In this document: one piece after another, positions 1 to 8,579 of the stretch
Numbering within the stretch: the first letter of the stretch is position 1
Layout: each line of letters starts with the position of its first letter
Source: Acidipila sp.
Lineage (GTDB): Bacteria; Acidobacteriota; Terriglobia; Acidiferrales; UBA7541
Assembly (NCBI GenBank): GCA_010365215.1
Contig: JAAFGT010000009.1
Coordinates: 28,435 to 92,434, forward strand
DNA length: 64,000 nt
Direction: 5' to 3'
Position numbers and translations under genes: made by a program
The notes under the pieces: generated by a model
Seen by the model: only the letters and a program-made list of their open reading frames with translations
The model's database searches: none
What the model was told of the DNA's origin: nothing

Positions 1-3000
1 TTTCCGCGCAGGTAACCACGGGAGAAGTCACCGGTTTGGTCACGGATTCGTCTGGCGCGGCAGTGCCGGGGGCGACAGTCGCCGCGGAATGCCCGGAGAC
101 AAAGCAGACGTATACAGCAACCACTTCGGAAGCTGGCGAGTACCGCATCGCCCAGATGGCGGTCTGCGTCTATAAGGTCTCCGCGTCGGCACAAGGCTTT
201 AAGACCTCTTTGCGCGATGTGACCGTTTCCATCGCCCTGCTGACGAAGGCCGACTTCCAGCTTCAAATCGGCCAGAAGACGGAAACGATTACCGTGGAAA
301 GCGCTGCTCCACTCATAGAATATACCGATCAGCTCAACAACTACGTGGATCAGCAGAGAATTAATGACCTTCCATTCAACGGCCGCGACTTCAACTCCAT
401 GCTGGGCATTATGCCCGGCGTGCAGCGTGCCCCCGGCGGCGGCTTCATCGCCGTCAGCATCAATGGTGCGCGAACCACCAGCAACAACTATCTGATCGAC
501 GGAATGTACAATAACGATCGCTACTACGGCGATTCCGCGATCGGCCAGACCGGCGTGCTGGGCGTGCCGGCAACCGTGCTTCCAAACGATGCGGTCGCGG
601 AATTCACTGTGCAGCAGCTTCCCTCTGCCGAATATGGCGTGAAGGGTGGAGCGTCGATCAACGTGTCGTTAAAGAGCGGCACGAACGATATCCACGGGGG
701 GGCCTACTACTTCGGCCACACTGATGCCACGGACGCGTCGAACACCTTTACCCATGTGGTGACGCCCCTGAAGAACCACCAGTATGGCGCCAACATCGGG
801 GGACCAATCCTCAAGGACAAGCTTTTTTACTACGGGTTTTTTGAAGGCCAAAGAAATTCATCGCTGGCGCCCTATACCCTTAACGTACCGACGCCGGCGC
901 AGGTGGCCGCGGCTCAAGCCAACGCTACCAGTATTTGCAATGCTGGGTCAGGCGGGGCTTGTACGACCTTGCCGGGCGCGGCGTTGGTAAAGTTTTTCCC
1001 AACTGATCCCTCCGGCAACAAGGCTTTCAATATACCGAACACGGCGAAGTTGTGGGAGTTTCTCACAAAAATCGACTACAAGCTCTCCGACAAGCACCAG
1101 CTTTCGGCCAAATACTTTTTCGGTGATAGTTTTCAATCGGCGCCTTCAGCCGGTTACACGCTGGCACCCCCCAGCGGAAGCGGCCTGGGGCCGGACGGCT
1201 TCAACTCGGTTGCTCCGTCGCGGGCACAGTTGGCAGGGGCGAGCTGGACCTTCACCATCTCACCCAGCAAGATCCTGGTAAGCCGATTCGGCTTTACGCG
1301 TTTCTCCCAGATCATTGACGTAGCCACGAAGATCGATCCCCGCACGCTGGGCGTGAACACGGGCCCACTCGACGCGGCGGACTTCGGCGTTCCGTACGTG
1401 TACGGCAGCTACATCTCGTACGGTTATATCGGCGGCGTCGCCGGCTACCCGATAACCACCCGGCCTGACCAGACCTATGACGTCTCAGAGAATTTCACCT
1501 GGATCAAGGGCAGCCACACCATGAAAATGGGGGGCAATTGGCAGTACGCATTCACCGATAGCCTGAGAAACCGCGCGCGTTCCAGTTTAGTGTTCGATCA
1601 GGATCCGGACACCGTTAACCAACTAACCCAGTTGTACTTGCTGCGGTTTGATCGAGCTACGCGTAGTTTCGGCTCCACGCAGCGCCATTTGTATCAACAT
1701 TCCCTCGGGGTGTTTTTCTCGGACGAATGGAAAGTCAAGCCCCGCGTTACCGTTACGCTGGGTCTGCGCTGGGAGGTCAATTCACCCCTCGCTGATTCCG
1801 ACCGGCAAGGTGGAAATTTCATCCCCGGGAAGGGTCTGCTATCGGTAGGTCCGCAGTTGAAGCGAATTTACGACTTTGACCTCGGAGACTTCGGTCCGCG
1901 TGCCGGGCTGGCATGGGACGTTTTCGGAAACGGCAAGACCGCACTGCGCTTCGGCTACGCACTGACCTATGACGTGCCGACCATCGCCACCATCCACGCC
2001 CCGCAGAATGCTTCAATGAACGGGAGCCGCTCTGGCGTCTTCACCAATCCGAACCAGGGAGATTTCAGCGTTCGCGTGACCGGTAACTTTATTTCCTCCA
2101 TCAGCGCCGCGAACCTGAATTCGTGTTTTGATCCAGTGACCAATACTTCGGGAGAATTTATCTGCGGCGCGCAGGGTCCCGGTCTGGCCACGGTCACCCC
2201 CCTTTATGGGGCTAGCCCGACGGGAACGCCACCGTTCAACATCTACTCGATCAGGCCGGACCTGAAAACGCCGAGGACTCAATACTTCCAGATGAGTGTC
2301 CAGCAACAGGTGGCTAAAGATAACGTCCTGACGTTGGCCTATGTGGGCACGTTTGGCCAGCGCCTATTCATGATTCGCGATCTCAATGCACGCCACATAG
2401 GCTGTTACGACAGCGTGAACGGCGTGAACTTCACCACGCCAGCAGGCGTCGGTGGAAACACCAGCGGTCTTGATTGCACAAGGCCGTTCGACAGTATCGT
2501 CGATCCCATCAGTGGCGTGCCTGAGTTCAAGTCGATCGGCAATCTCACGAACGACGGCAAGTCGTTTTATCATTCGTTGCAGGCTTCCTTCCGCCAGCAG
2601 AACTGGCACGGGTTGAATACTCAGTACAGCTTGACCTGGAGCCACTGCATCGACTGGAACTCCGCCAATCGCGGGTCGGTACGAAGCGGTTTCACTCCGT
2701 TCCAGAACCCTTATAATCCGCGCGCCAACCAGGGTAACTGCGATCACGATGTGCCGCTGAATTTCAACGTCGGGGGCGTTTACTCCGTTCCCAAAGTTGA
2801 GGCGCTCCATCGCTTGGGAGAAGGTTGGGAAATTGGCGCGGTATTTACCGCGCTTTCCGGCCGTCCGTTCACAGCAGGGGTTTCGTCCAGATTTGACCAT
2901 TCCGGTCAGGACGTCAACAGCGTGATGCGCGCGGATTGCCTGCTGCCGGTAAAATACAACACGCGTGACTACCTCCACTACGTGGCGAATGCCAGCGTGG

Positions 3001-3305
3001 CGTTTGGGCTGCCGGCGGACAACACAGCCGGCAACTGCGGGCGCAACACTCTGCGCGGCCCCGGTTTGGCGCAACTCGATGTGAACATCGCGAAAAAGAC
3101 CAGGATCACCGAGCGGTTGGGCGTGGAGTTCCGTGCTGAGGCATACAATGTCCTTAATCGCGCCAACTTTGCAAACATCTTCGCCTCGGGTAACTCGCAG
3201 AGTGGAGGCTTTCAGCGCATAACCACCTCGCCGGACAGCTCCAACCCGGGAATCGCCCAAGGTGGCCCGCGCACCATGCAGTTCGTCGTGAAGTTCACGT
3301 TCTGA
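1..3305 (+). CDS. Oar-like TonB-dependent outer-membrane receptor, 5' end cut by the window
   Basis: The frame is already open at base 3 and reads S-A-Q-V-T-T-G-E before the first possible start (TTG at 36). The real start and signal peptide therefore lie left of the window, and the S-A-Q looks like the end of a signal-peptide cleavage region. Counting from the TTG, residues 1-85 form a carboxypeptidase-regulatory-like fold (VTDSSGAAVPGATV). A plug-like region follows (LPFNGRDF, then INGARTTSNNYLIDG), and then a long beta-barrel with many aromatic strands that ends in F-T-F, the usual terminal aromatic of outer-membrane barrels. The length of about 1,100 residues fits the Oar/TonB-receptor family that is abundant in Acidobacteria. 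The likely role is uptake or surface display of a large substrate, but the ligand cannot be told. A strong terminator follows directly. Confidence 0.9.
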   Translation, partial: SAQVTTGEVTGLVTDSSGAAVPGATVAAECPETKQTYTATTSEAGEYRIAQMAVCVYKVSASAQGFKTSLRDVTVSIALLTKADFQLQIGQKTETITVESAAPLIEYTDQLNNYVDQQRINDLPFNGRDFNSMLGIMPGVQRAPGGGFIAVSINGARTTSNNYLIDGMYNNDRYYGDSAIGQTGVLGVPATVLPNDAVAEFTVQQLPSAEYGVKGGASINVSLKSGTNDIHGGAYYFGHTDATDASNTFTHVVTPLKNHQYGANIGGPILKDKLFYYGFFEGQRNSSLAPYTLNVPTPAQVAAAQANATSICNAGSGGACTTLPGAALVKFFPTDPSGNKAFNIPNTAKLWEFLTKIDYKLSDKHQLSAKYFFGDSFQSAPSAGYTLAPPSGSGLGPDGFNSVAPSRAQLAGASWTFTISPSKILVSRFGFTRFSQIIDVATKIDPRTLGVNTGPLDAADFGVPYVYGSYISYGYIGGVAGYPITTRPDQTYDVSENFTWIKGSHTMKMGGNWQYAFTDSLRNRARSSLVFDQDPDTVNQLTQLYLLRFDRATRSFGSTQRHLYQHSLGVFFSDEWKVKPRVTVTLGLRWEVNSPLADSDRQGGNFIPGKGLLSVGPQLKRIYDFDLGDFGPRAGLAWDVFGNGKTALRFGYALTYDVPTIATIHAPQNASMNGSRSGVFTNPNQGDFSVRVTGNFISSISAANLNSCFDPVTNTSGEFICGAQGPGLATVTPLYGASPTGTPPFNIYSIRPDLKTPRTQYFQMSVQQQVAKDNVLTLAYVGTFGQRLFMIRDLNARHIGCYDSVNGVNFTTPAGVGGNTSGLDCTRPFDSIVDPISGVPEFKSIGNLTNDGKSFYHSLQASFRQQNWHGLNTQYSLTWSHCIDWNSANRGSVRSGFTPFQNPYNPRANQGNCDHDVPLNFNVGGVYSVPKVEALHRLGEGWEIGAVFTALSGRPFTAGVSSRFDHSGQDVNSVMRADCLLPVKYNTRDYLHYVANASVAFGLPADNTAGNCGRNTLRGPGLAQLDVNIAKKTRITERLGVEFRAEAYNVLNRANFANIFASGNSQSGGFQRITTSPDSSNPGIAQGGPRTMQFVVKFTF

Positions 3306-3335
3306 CGACTGCGTAGCCAACCTACTTACCTGAAG

Positions 3336-3370
3336 GGGAGTCTGATAAACTCAGACTCCCTTTTTCTTTT
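3336..3370 (+). terminator. Rho-independent terminator of the receptor gene
   Basis: A perfect 10-bp stem, GGGAGTCTGA / TCAGACTCCC with loop TAAAC, is followed by five T, one C and four T. It lies 30 bases after the receptor stop codon. The T-tract ends at the base just before the ATG at 3371, so terminator and next start codon touch. Confidence 0.93.
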
Positions 3371-5317
3371 ATGAAGCGCGACCTCATCGCCTGCGTTTTG
3401 CTTTCGTTTCTGTTGCCTCGGATGGCCGGGGCGGCGGAAAAGACCAACGTCATTCTGATTACGTTGGATACGGTGCGGGCGGACCGCATGGGCTTTCTCG
3501 GCTCGAAGCGCGGGCTTACGCCTAACCTGGACATGGTTGCCCGCGATGGCGTGGTGTTCGAGCAGGCCTATTCCCAGGCGCCGCTAACGCCGGTCTCCCA
3601 CGCGGCCATTTTGACCGGCACCTACCCGCAGTTCCACCAGATCCACAATTTCGGGGATAAATTGAGCATCAAGCTGCCCTATCTACCTGCAATCTTGAAA
3701 TTGCGCGGCTACAGTACGGGCGCGTTTGTCAGCTCGATTATTCTGGACCCTAAGAACGGCTTCGCGCCGGGGTTCGAGCGCGGTTTCGACGTTTACGATG
3801 CGGGGTTTCATCGCCAGCGTAAGGGTGAAAACCGGTTTCAGTCCATCCAGCGGCGCGCGGACGATACCCTTTCCCACGCTATGCCCTGGCTCGAGAATAA
3901 TGCCCAGCGGCCGTTCTTCATGTTCCTGCACCTTTGGGACGCTCACGACCCCTACACGCCTCCGGAGCCCTATAAAACGCGCTACGCCGCAGCTCCTTAC
4001 GACGGCGAGATCGCGTATCTGGACGCGGCGCTGGGCAAGCTGTTCGCCATGCTGCGCGCCAAGGGACTCTATGAGAACACGCTGATTGCGATCATGGCCG
4101 ATCATGGCGAGGCCCTGGGCGATCACGGAGAAAAGACCCATGGCGTGTTTCTCTACGACGCGACCATCCACGTTCCGCTGCTGCTGAAGCTTCCCGGGGC
4201 GAAGTTTGCGGGCCGCCGGGTGAAGAGTCGCGTGAGCCTGGTGGACGTTTCGCCCACAATTCTGGACCTGGTCCTTGATGCCGTGCCGTCGGTGATGCAG
4301 GGGCAATCGCTGATGGGCCTCCTTTTCGCCACGGCAGCGCAAGACCGCCCTTCGTTTGCGGAAACCGAATATCCCAAGAGCGCGTTCGGGTGGAGCGGGC
4401 TCAAGGCGCTGCGCTCGGCCAATTTTCTGTTCGTGAAGGCGCCGCAGCAGGAGCTTTACGACCTGGCGGCGGACCCGGCGGAGAAGACAAACCTCGCGGG
4501 TACCAGCAAGGCTGCGGCGTCGCGGCTCTCGAGCCAGGTGGAAGATTTTCTCAAGCGCACGAGCTCCAGCGCCACCGCCGCGAGTGAATCGGCGATGGAC
4601 CCGAAAGATGTGGAGAAGCTCACCGCATTGGGCTACGTAGGCGCCAGCCACTCAGCCAGGCAGGGTGGTAGCAACATTGACCCCAAAGCGCATATTCAGA
4701 TCGCGAATCAGCTCCACGACGCAAACCTGGACATCGAAGACAATCGGCTCGAGGTTGCCCTGCCGCTGCTGCAACGCGTAGTAGCCAGCGACCCGCAGAT
4801 CTATACGGCGCAGTATTATCTCGGCGTGGCTTACGCGAAGCAGAGAAAGTTTGCCGAAGCGATTCCGCCACTGCACAAAGCCATCGAGCTGCAGCCGGAT
4901 TCCACCCTGGCGCACTACGAAATGGGCCTGGCGCTCTTTGAGACCGGCGACTGGAAGACGGCTGCCGTACACTTCGAGATCGTGGTGAACAAGAATCCCA
5001 AATGGGTGGATGCGCGCTACTCGCTGGCTTCGGTATATGCGCGCATTGACCGCGTTGCCGATGCTGCGGCGCACCTGGTGCTGGTCATTGAGGAAGAGCC
5101 TAACCACTTCCGCGCAAATCTTTTGCTCGGCCGGATCCTGACGCTTAAGGGGCAGCCCGATGCGGCCGTGCCCTATCTGGAGAAGGCAGTGAAGGTCCAG
5201 GCGGATTCCGCGGAGGCCAATGCCTTCCTGGCGGACGCGTACGAAAGGTTGGGAAGAACCGCGGACGCTGCTGCCGCCCGCGCTCGCGCCGGCGCGCTGC
5301 GGCGCAAGCTGCAATAG
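3371..5317 (+). CDS. Sulfatase-fold (alkaline phosphatase superfamily) hydrolase with C-terminal TPR repeats, exported
   Basis: Residues 1-22 form a signal peptide (MKRDLIACVLLSFLLP, cleavage near AGA-AEK). Residues 25-400 are a sulfatase-type fold: the first metal Asp is D33 in ITLDTVRADRMG, and a second metal site is seen in ADHGEALGDHGEKTHG. At the position of the formylglycine-forming Cys or Ser of true sulfatases there is Thr (T73 in L-T-P-V-S-H). A phosphate- or phosphonate-ester hydrolase or transferase is therefore more likely than a sulfatase. Residues 440-648 contain four to five TPR-like helix pairs, suggesting a partner-binding platform. The ATG follows a terminator T-tract with no Shine-Dalgarno, so expression may start from a promoter inside the hairpin region. 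It is the first of four superfamily members in a row, and the next gene begins 3 nt later. Confidence 0.85.
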   Translation: MKRDLIACVLLSFLLPRMAGAAEKTNVILITLDTVRADRMGFLGSKRGLTPNLDMVARDGVVFEQAYSQAPLTPVSHAAILTGTYPQFHQIHNFGDKLSIKLPYLPAILKLRGYSTGAFVSSIILDPKNGFAPGFERGFDVYDAGFHRQRKGENRFQSIQRRADDTLSHAMPWLENNAQRPFFMFLHLWDAHDPYTPPEPYKTRYAAAPYDGEIAYLDAALGKLFAMLRAKGLYENTLIAIMADHGEALGDHGEKTHGVFLYDATIHVPLLLKLPGAKFAGRRVKSRVSLVDVSPTILDLVLDAVPSVMQGQSLMGLLFATAAQDRPSFAETEYPKSAFGWSGLKALRSANFLFVKAPQQELYDLAADPAEKTNLAGTSKAAASRLSSQVEDFLKRTSSSATAASESAMDPKDVEKLTALGYVGASHSARQGGSNIDPKAHIQIANQLHDANLDIEDNRLEVALPLLQRVVASDPQIYTAQYYLGVAYAKQRKFAEAIPPLHKAIELQPDSTLAHYEMGLALFETGDWKTAAVHFEIVVNKNPKWVDARYSLASVYARIDRVADAAAHLVLVIEEEPNHFRANLLLGRILTLKGQPDAAVPYLEKAVKVQADSAEANAFLADAYERLGRTADAAAARARAGALRRKLQ

Positions 5318-5320
5318 ATT

Positions 5321-7390
5321 ATGGCCTCTCCGCTGCTTTCGCGGCGCAAACTCTCTTACTCTGCCTGGGCTCACGGCGCACGTCCTTGGGTTTCGCGCTG
5401 GCAGATTGGCGCGGTGCTGGCGCTTAGCCTTGCGGCTTTTGCCGCGTGCCGGCTGGGCACTGCGTCCGGAAATTTTGCCGCTTCGGCTGGCGCGCAGAAA
5501 CAGGTGATGGTCCTGGGCATCGATGGCATGGACCCGCAACTCCTGGAACGGTTCATGGCCGCGGGCAAGATGCCGAATTTTTCCCGCCTCGCCGCCGCGG
5601 ATGGCGTTCACCGGCTGGGCACCAGCAATCCGGCGCAGAGTCCGGTGGCCTGGTCCAACCTGATCACCGGGATGAATCCTGGCGGGCACGGAATTTTTGA
5701 TTTTATCCATCGTGATCCGGCAACGCTCGCGCCGTTTCTGTCGACCTCCCGGGTGGAACCGCCCAAGCACTCGATTTCCATCGGCAGTTGGGTGTTCCCT
5801 GTTTCCAGCGGCCATACACTGCTGCTGCGCCATGGCAAGGCGTTTTGGGAATATCTCGATGAGCATAAAATCCCCGCGCTGATTTATCGCATGCCGGCAA
5901 ATTTTCCTCCGGTGGCCACGAAGGCGCGCACGCTATCGGGCATGGGCACGCCGGACGTGCTGGGTACCTACGGGACGTTCTCGTTTTATACCGACGATCT
6001 TTTCTTTCCTTCGGGCACGGTGAATGGCGGACGAGTCTATCCGGTAACTCTGGAACATTCGCGCGTCTCCGCAAAGCTTTACGGCCCGTACAACACGTTT
6101 CGCGAGGGCGATCCGCAATCTTCCGTGGATTTCGCCGTGGTGGTGGACCCGGCATCACCGGTAGCGAAAATTTCCCTGCAGGGACATGATTTACTCCTCG
6201 CTGAGGGGGAGTGGAGCGCCTGGATCCCGGTGACCTTCGACCTGCTGCCGCATCTCGCCAGCGTTAAAGGCATCTGCCGGTTCCATCTTCGCCAGGTGCA
6301 TCCGCGCTTGCAGCTCTACGTCACCCCGGTAAATATGGACCCCGCAGATCCGGCGCTGCCCATCTCCACGCCCGACGCGTATGCGCGCGAACTCGACGAG
6401 GATCTGGGACCGTTCTACACCCAGGGAATTGCGGAGGACACCAAGGCGCTATCCACCGGCGTATTCGCGGACCAGGACTACCTGCAACAAGCCCAACTGG
6501 TGCTTGCCGAACAGTCACGCGCCTTCGACCGCGAGCTCGGGCGCTACCGAGCAGGGCTTTTCTTTTTTTATTTCTCGAGCATTGATCTGAATTCGCACAT
6601 GTTCTGGCGGGCCATGGACCCACATCATCCCGGTTATTCGGCGGAGGCCGGCGAGAAATATGGCGCGGTCATCGAACAGCTCTATACCGAGATGGATAAA
6701 GCGCTGGGCAAAGCGCAGGCACGGCTGGGCCCGCAGGGCACGCTGGTGGTGCTCTCCGATCACGGCTTTGCTCCTTACTACCGTTCGTTTAATCTCAACA
6801 CCTGGTTGCTCGAGCAAGGCTACATCGCGCTGCAGCCAGGGGCCGAGCGCTCCGGCGATTACTTCGCGCACGTCGACTGGGCGCACACCCGCGCGTATGG
6901 CCTGGGCTTGAACGGGCTCTATCTGAATCTGCGTGGCCGGGAGCGAGACGGAGTGGTGACGCCGGGTATGGAAGCGAACGCTTTGCTGGATGAAATCCGC
7001 GCACGGCTGCTTGCGCTGCGCGATCCCGCTTCCGGCGCTACGCCCATCACGCGCATCGACAAAGCTACCGAAGCCTACAGCGGCCCGTACGTTTCCGAAG
7101 CGCCGGACTTGTTGATTGGATACAATCGCGGATACCGCGCGGGCTGGGGCACGGTGCTGGGAAGTTTTCCCGAGGGAATCCTGGAAGATAATCTTGATCC
7201 CTGGAGCGGCGACCACTGCATGGATTTCACGCTGGTTCCCGGAATTCTGGTCAGCAATCGTAAACTGACAGCGCAATCGCCGGCGCTCACCGACGTAGCG
7301 CCTACCATCCTCGCGGAATTCGGCATCGCGCGGCCGCAACAAATGTCCGGCCGCGCGCTATTTTCACCAGTTTCGCCGCCGCGCCCCTAG
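5321..7390 (+). CDS. Alkaline-phosphatase-superfamily phosphodiesterase (type I phosphodiesterase family), paralogue 1
   Basis: A 689-residue protein with a hydrophobic N-terminal segment (about residues 28-43) ending in F-A-A-C, which could be a lipobox or a membrane anchor. The catalytic set of the superfamily is visible: D68 in LGIDGMDP, a probable Ser nucleophile S107 in A-Q-S-P-V-A-W-S followed by TGMNPGGHGIFDF, D and H in SSIDLNSHMFWR, the pair in LSDHGF, and a last His in WSGDHCMD. The middle cap domain holds VTPVNMDPADPALPIS. The same motifs in the same order occur in the gene at 8580, so the two are paralogues. The start lacks a clear Shine-Dalgarno, and translation may be coupled to the upstream gene (3-nt gap). 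The substrate is unknown; a cell-envelope phosphodiester is an inference. Confidence 0.85.
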   Translation: MASPLLSRRKLSYSAWAHGARPWVSRWQIGAVLALSLAAFAACRLGTASGNFAASAGAQKQVMVLGIDGMDPQLLERFMAAGKMPNFSRLAAADGVHRLGTSNPAQSPVAWSNLITGMNPGGHGIFDFIHRDPATLAPFLSTSRVEPPKHSISIGSWVFPVSSGHTLLLRHGKAFWEYLDEHKIPALIYRMPANFPPVATKARTLSGMGTPDVLGTYGTFSFYTDDLFFPSGTVNGGRVYPVTLEHSRVSAKLYGPYNTFREGDPQSSVDFAVVVDPASPVAKISLQGHDLLLAEGEWSAWIPVTFDLLPHLASVKGICRFHLRQVHPRLQLYVTPVNMDPADPALPISTPDAYARELDEDLGPFYTQGIAEDTKALSTGVFADQDYLQQAQLVLAEQSRAFDRELGRYRAGLFFFYFSSIDLNSHMFWRAMDPHHPGYSAEAGEKYGAVIEQLYTEMDKALGKAQARLGPQGTLVVLSDHGFAPYYRSFNLNTWLLEQGYIALQPGAERSGDYFAHVDWAHTRAYGLGLNGLYLNLRGRERDGVVTPGMEANALLDEIRARLLALRDPASGATPITRIDKATEAYSGPYVSEAPDLLIGYNRGYRAGWGTVLGSFPEGILEDNLDPWSGDHCMDFTLVPGILVSNRKLTAQSPALTDVAPTILAEFGIARPQQMSGRALFSPVSPPRP

Positions 7391-7434
7391 GCCTACGACG
7401 TGGCCGTGTGGCATTCGGCGAGTGGAGGAGTGCT

Positions 7435-7638
7435 ATGTTCGGAAATCGCGTGAAGATCGATGACGGGTTGCTAATGAAGGCGAAAAAATGTTCGGAGCTT
7501 GCCGGCTATGCTGACGTCGAGGAGTTCGTCAACCACGTACTCGAAAAGGAAATTACAAAAATCCTGGGTTCCGACGACGAGCAACAGTCCGACGCGGAAG
7601 TTAAGAAACGACTGCAGGGGCTGGGCTACATCGAATGA
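7435..7638 (+). CDS. Small acidic/basic helical protein, possible ribbon-helix-helix-type regulator
   Basis: The start is ATG 7435, chosen because GGAGGAG sits 4 nt upstream at 7424-7430; a frame-extended GTG at 7408 has no such site. The 67-residue product has an N-terminal basic strand-like stretch (FGNRVKIDDGLLMKAKKC), then helices (ELAGYADVEEFVNHVLEKEI). This resembles the strand-helix-helix plan of RHH regulators, but the match is by shape only. It lies between two phosphodiesterase paralogues on the same strand and is probably co-transcribed with them. Confidence 0.6.
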   Translation: MFGNRVKIDDGLLMKAKKCSELAGYADVEEFVNHVLEKEITKILGSDDEQQSDAEVKKRLQGLGYIE

Positions 7639-7718
7639 CGGTTCGCCGCCAGGTTCGCACGACTGCGCCGTTTGCGCGAGTTCCTGCGCGAAAGGGCAAC
7701 CGAGGCGGCGGCTGAGGC

Positions 7719-8549
7719 ATGAGGTTGCTCATTTCTGCGGTCAATGCGGCCGCGAACGGCGTCTGCGAAATTCTATTTGCGTCATTGCGCGGCCTTCCTC
7801 CCCTGGTGGCGCTTGGCATCATCGCGTTTCTCACCGGCGCGGTAATGCTACTGGCCTATAAGTTCACTTCCAATCAACGCTCGATTGGGCGCGCCAAAGA
7901 CGTGATGCAGGCCCACGTGCTGGCGGTGAGACTCTTTCAGGATCAAATTGGTGTGGTGTTGCGCTCTTACGGACGAATCCTGCGGGCGACGTTCGGCTAC
8001 CTGCGCCTTTCCCTGGTGCCGCTGCTGGTGATGTTTATCCCGCTTACGCTTCTGCTGATTCAACTGGAGGCGCGATTCGCTTACCGTTCACCGCGCATTG
8101 GCGAGCCGTTTCTAGTTACCGTTCGCGTGGCGCAGCCGCAAGATGTCGCTGGCGTATCGCTGGAAACTCCCGCGGGACTGGCGCTGACAGCGCCGCTGTT
8201 ACGGGACGCGGAGGGCCGCGAAGTCGTCGCGCGCCTCGAGGCGCGACAGGCGGGGAGCTGGAATTTGCTGGTGCGTCTCGCCGGGAGCGAATCGAAGAAG
8301 CAGCTTATCGTCAGCGAACGGCTGGAGAGTCTTTCGACGGAGCGCGTGAGTCCCGGAATACTGGCGAGATTATTGAATCCTTTGGAAGATCCTTTGCCGG
8401 CCGGCTCTCCGGTAATCGCCATCGCGGTAGACTATCCGGAACGGCGCATCGCGCTGGGACGATTTAACCTCAACTGGATGGTGACTTTTTTCGTTTTGTC
8501 GCTCCTTGCCGGCCTAGCGTTGAAGCGCCCGCTGCGAGCAGACTTTTGA
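7719..8549 (+). CDS. Three-helix membrane protein of unknown function
   Basis: 276 residues. Predicted membrane segments: about 28-48 (LVALGIIAFLTGAVMLLAY), 95-117 (LVPLLVMFIPLTLLLIQL) and 252-270 (MVTFFVLSLLAGLAL). Between the first two is a basic helical stretch with K, Q and R residues. Between the second and third is an approximately 130-residue beta-rich domain (FLVTVRVAQPQDVAGVSLET) that would lie outside the cytoplasm. The TM-basic hairpin-TM order loosely recalls the Oxa1/EMC3 group, but no diagnostic residue is visible. It is flanked by the phosphodiesterase paralogues on the same strand (31 nt to the next gene), so it may anchor or feed them. Confidence 0.7.
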   Translation: MRLLISAVNAAANGVCEILFASLRGLPPLVALGIIAFLTGAVMLLAYKFTSNQRSIGRAKDVMQAHVLAVRLFQDQIGVVLRSYGRILRATFGYLRLSLVPLLVMFIPLTLLLIQLEARFAYRSPRIGEPFLVTVRVAQPQDVAGVSLETPAGLALTAPLLRDAEGREVVARLEARQAGSWNLLVRLAGSESKKQLIVSERLESLSTERVSPGILARLLNPLEDPLPAGSPVIAIAVDYPERRIALGRFNLNWMVTFFVLSLLAGLALKRPLRADF

Positions 8550-8579
8550 CCGCGTAGTTCGGACGAGGCTATCGAATTA

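Noticed and set aside
4652..5866. 404-codon antisense frame across the first two phosphatase-superfamily genes
   Set aside because: Spans a gene boundary, is composed of R/Q/G-rich shadow sequence, and the plus-strand proteins show clear motifs.
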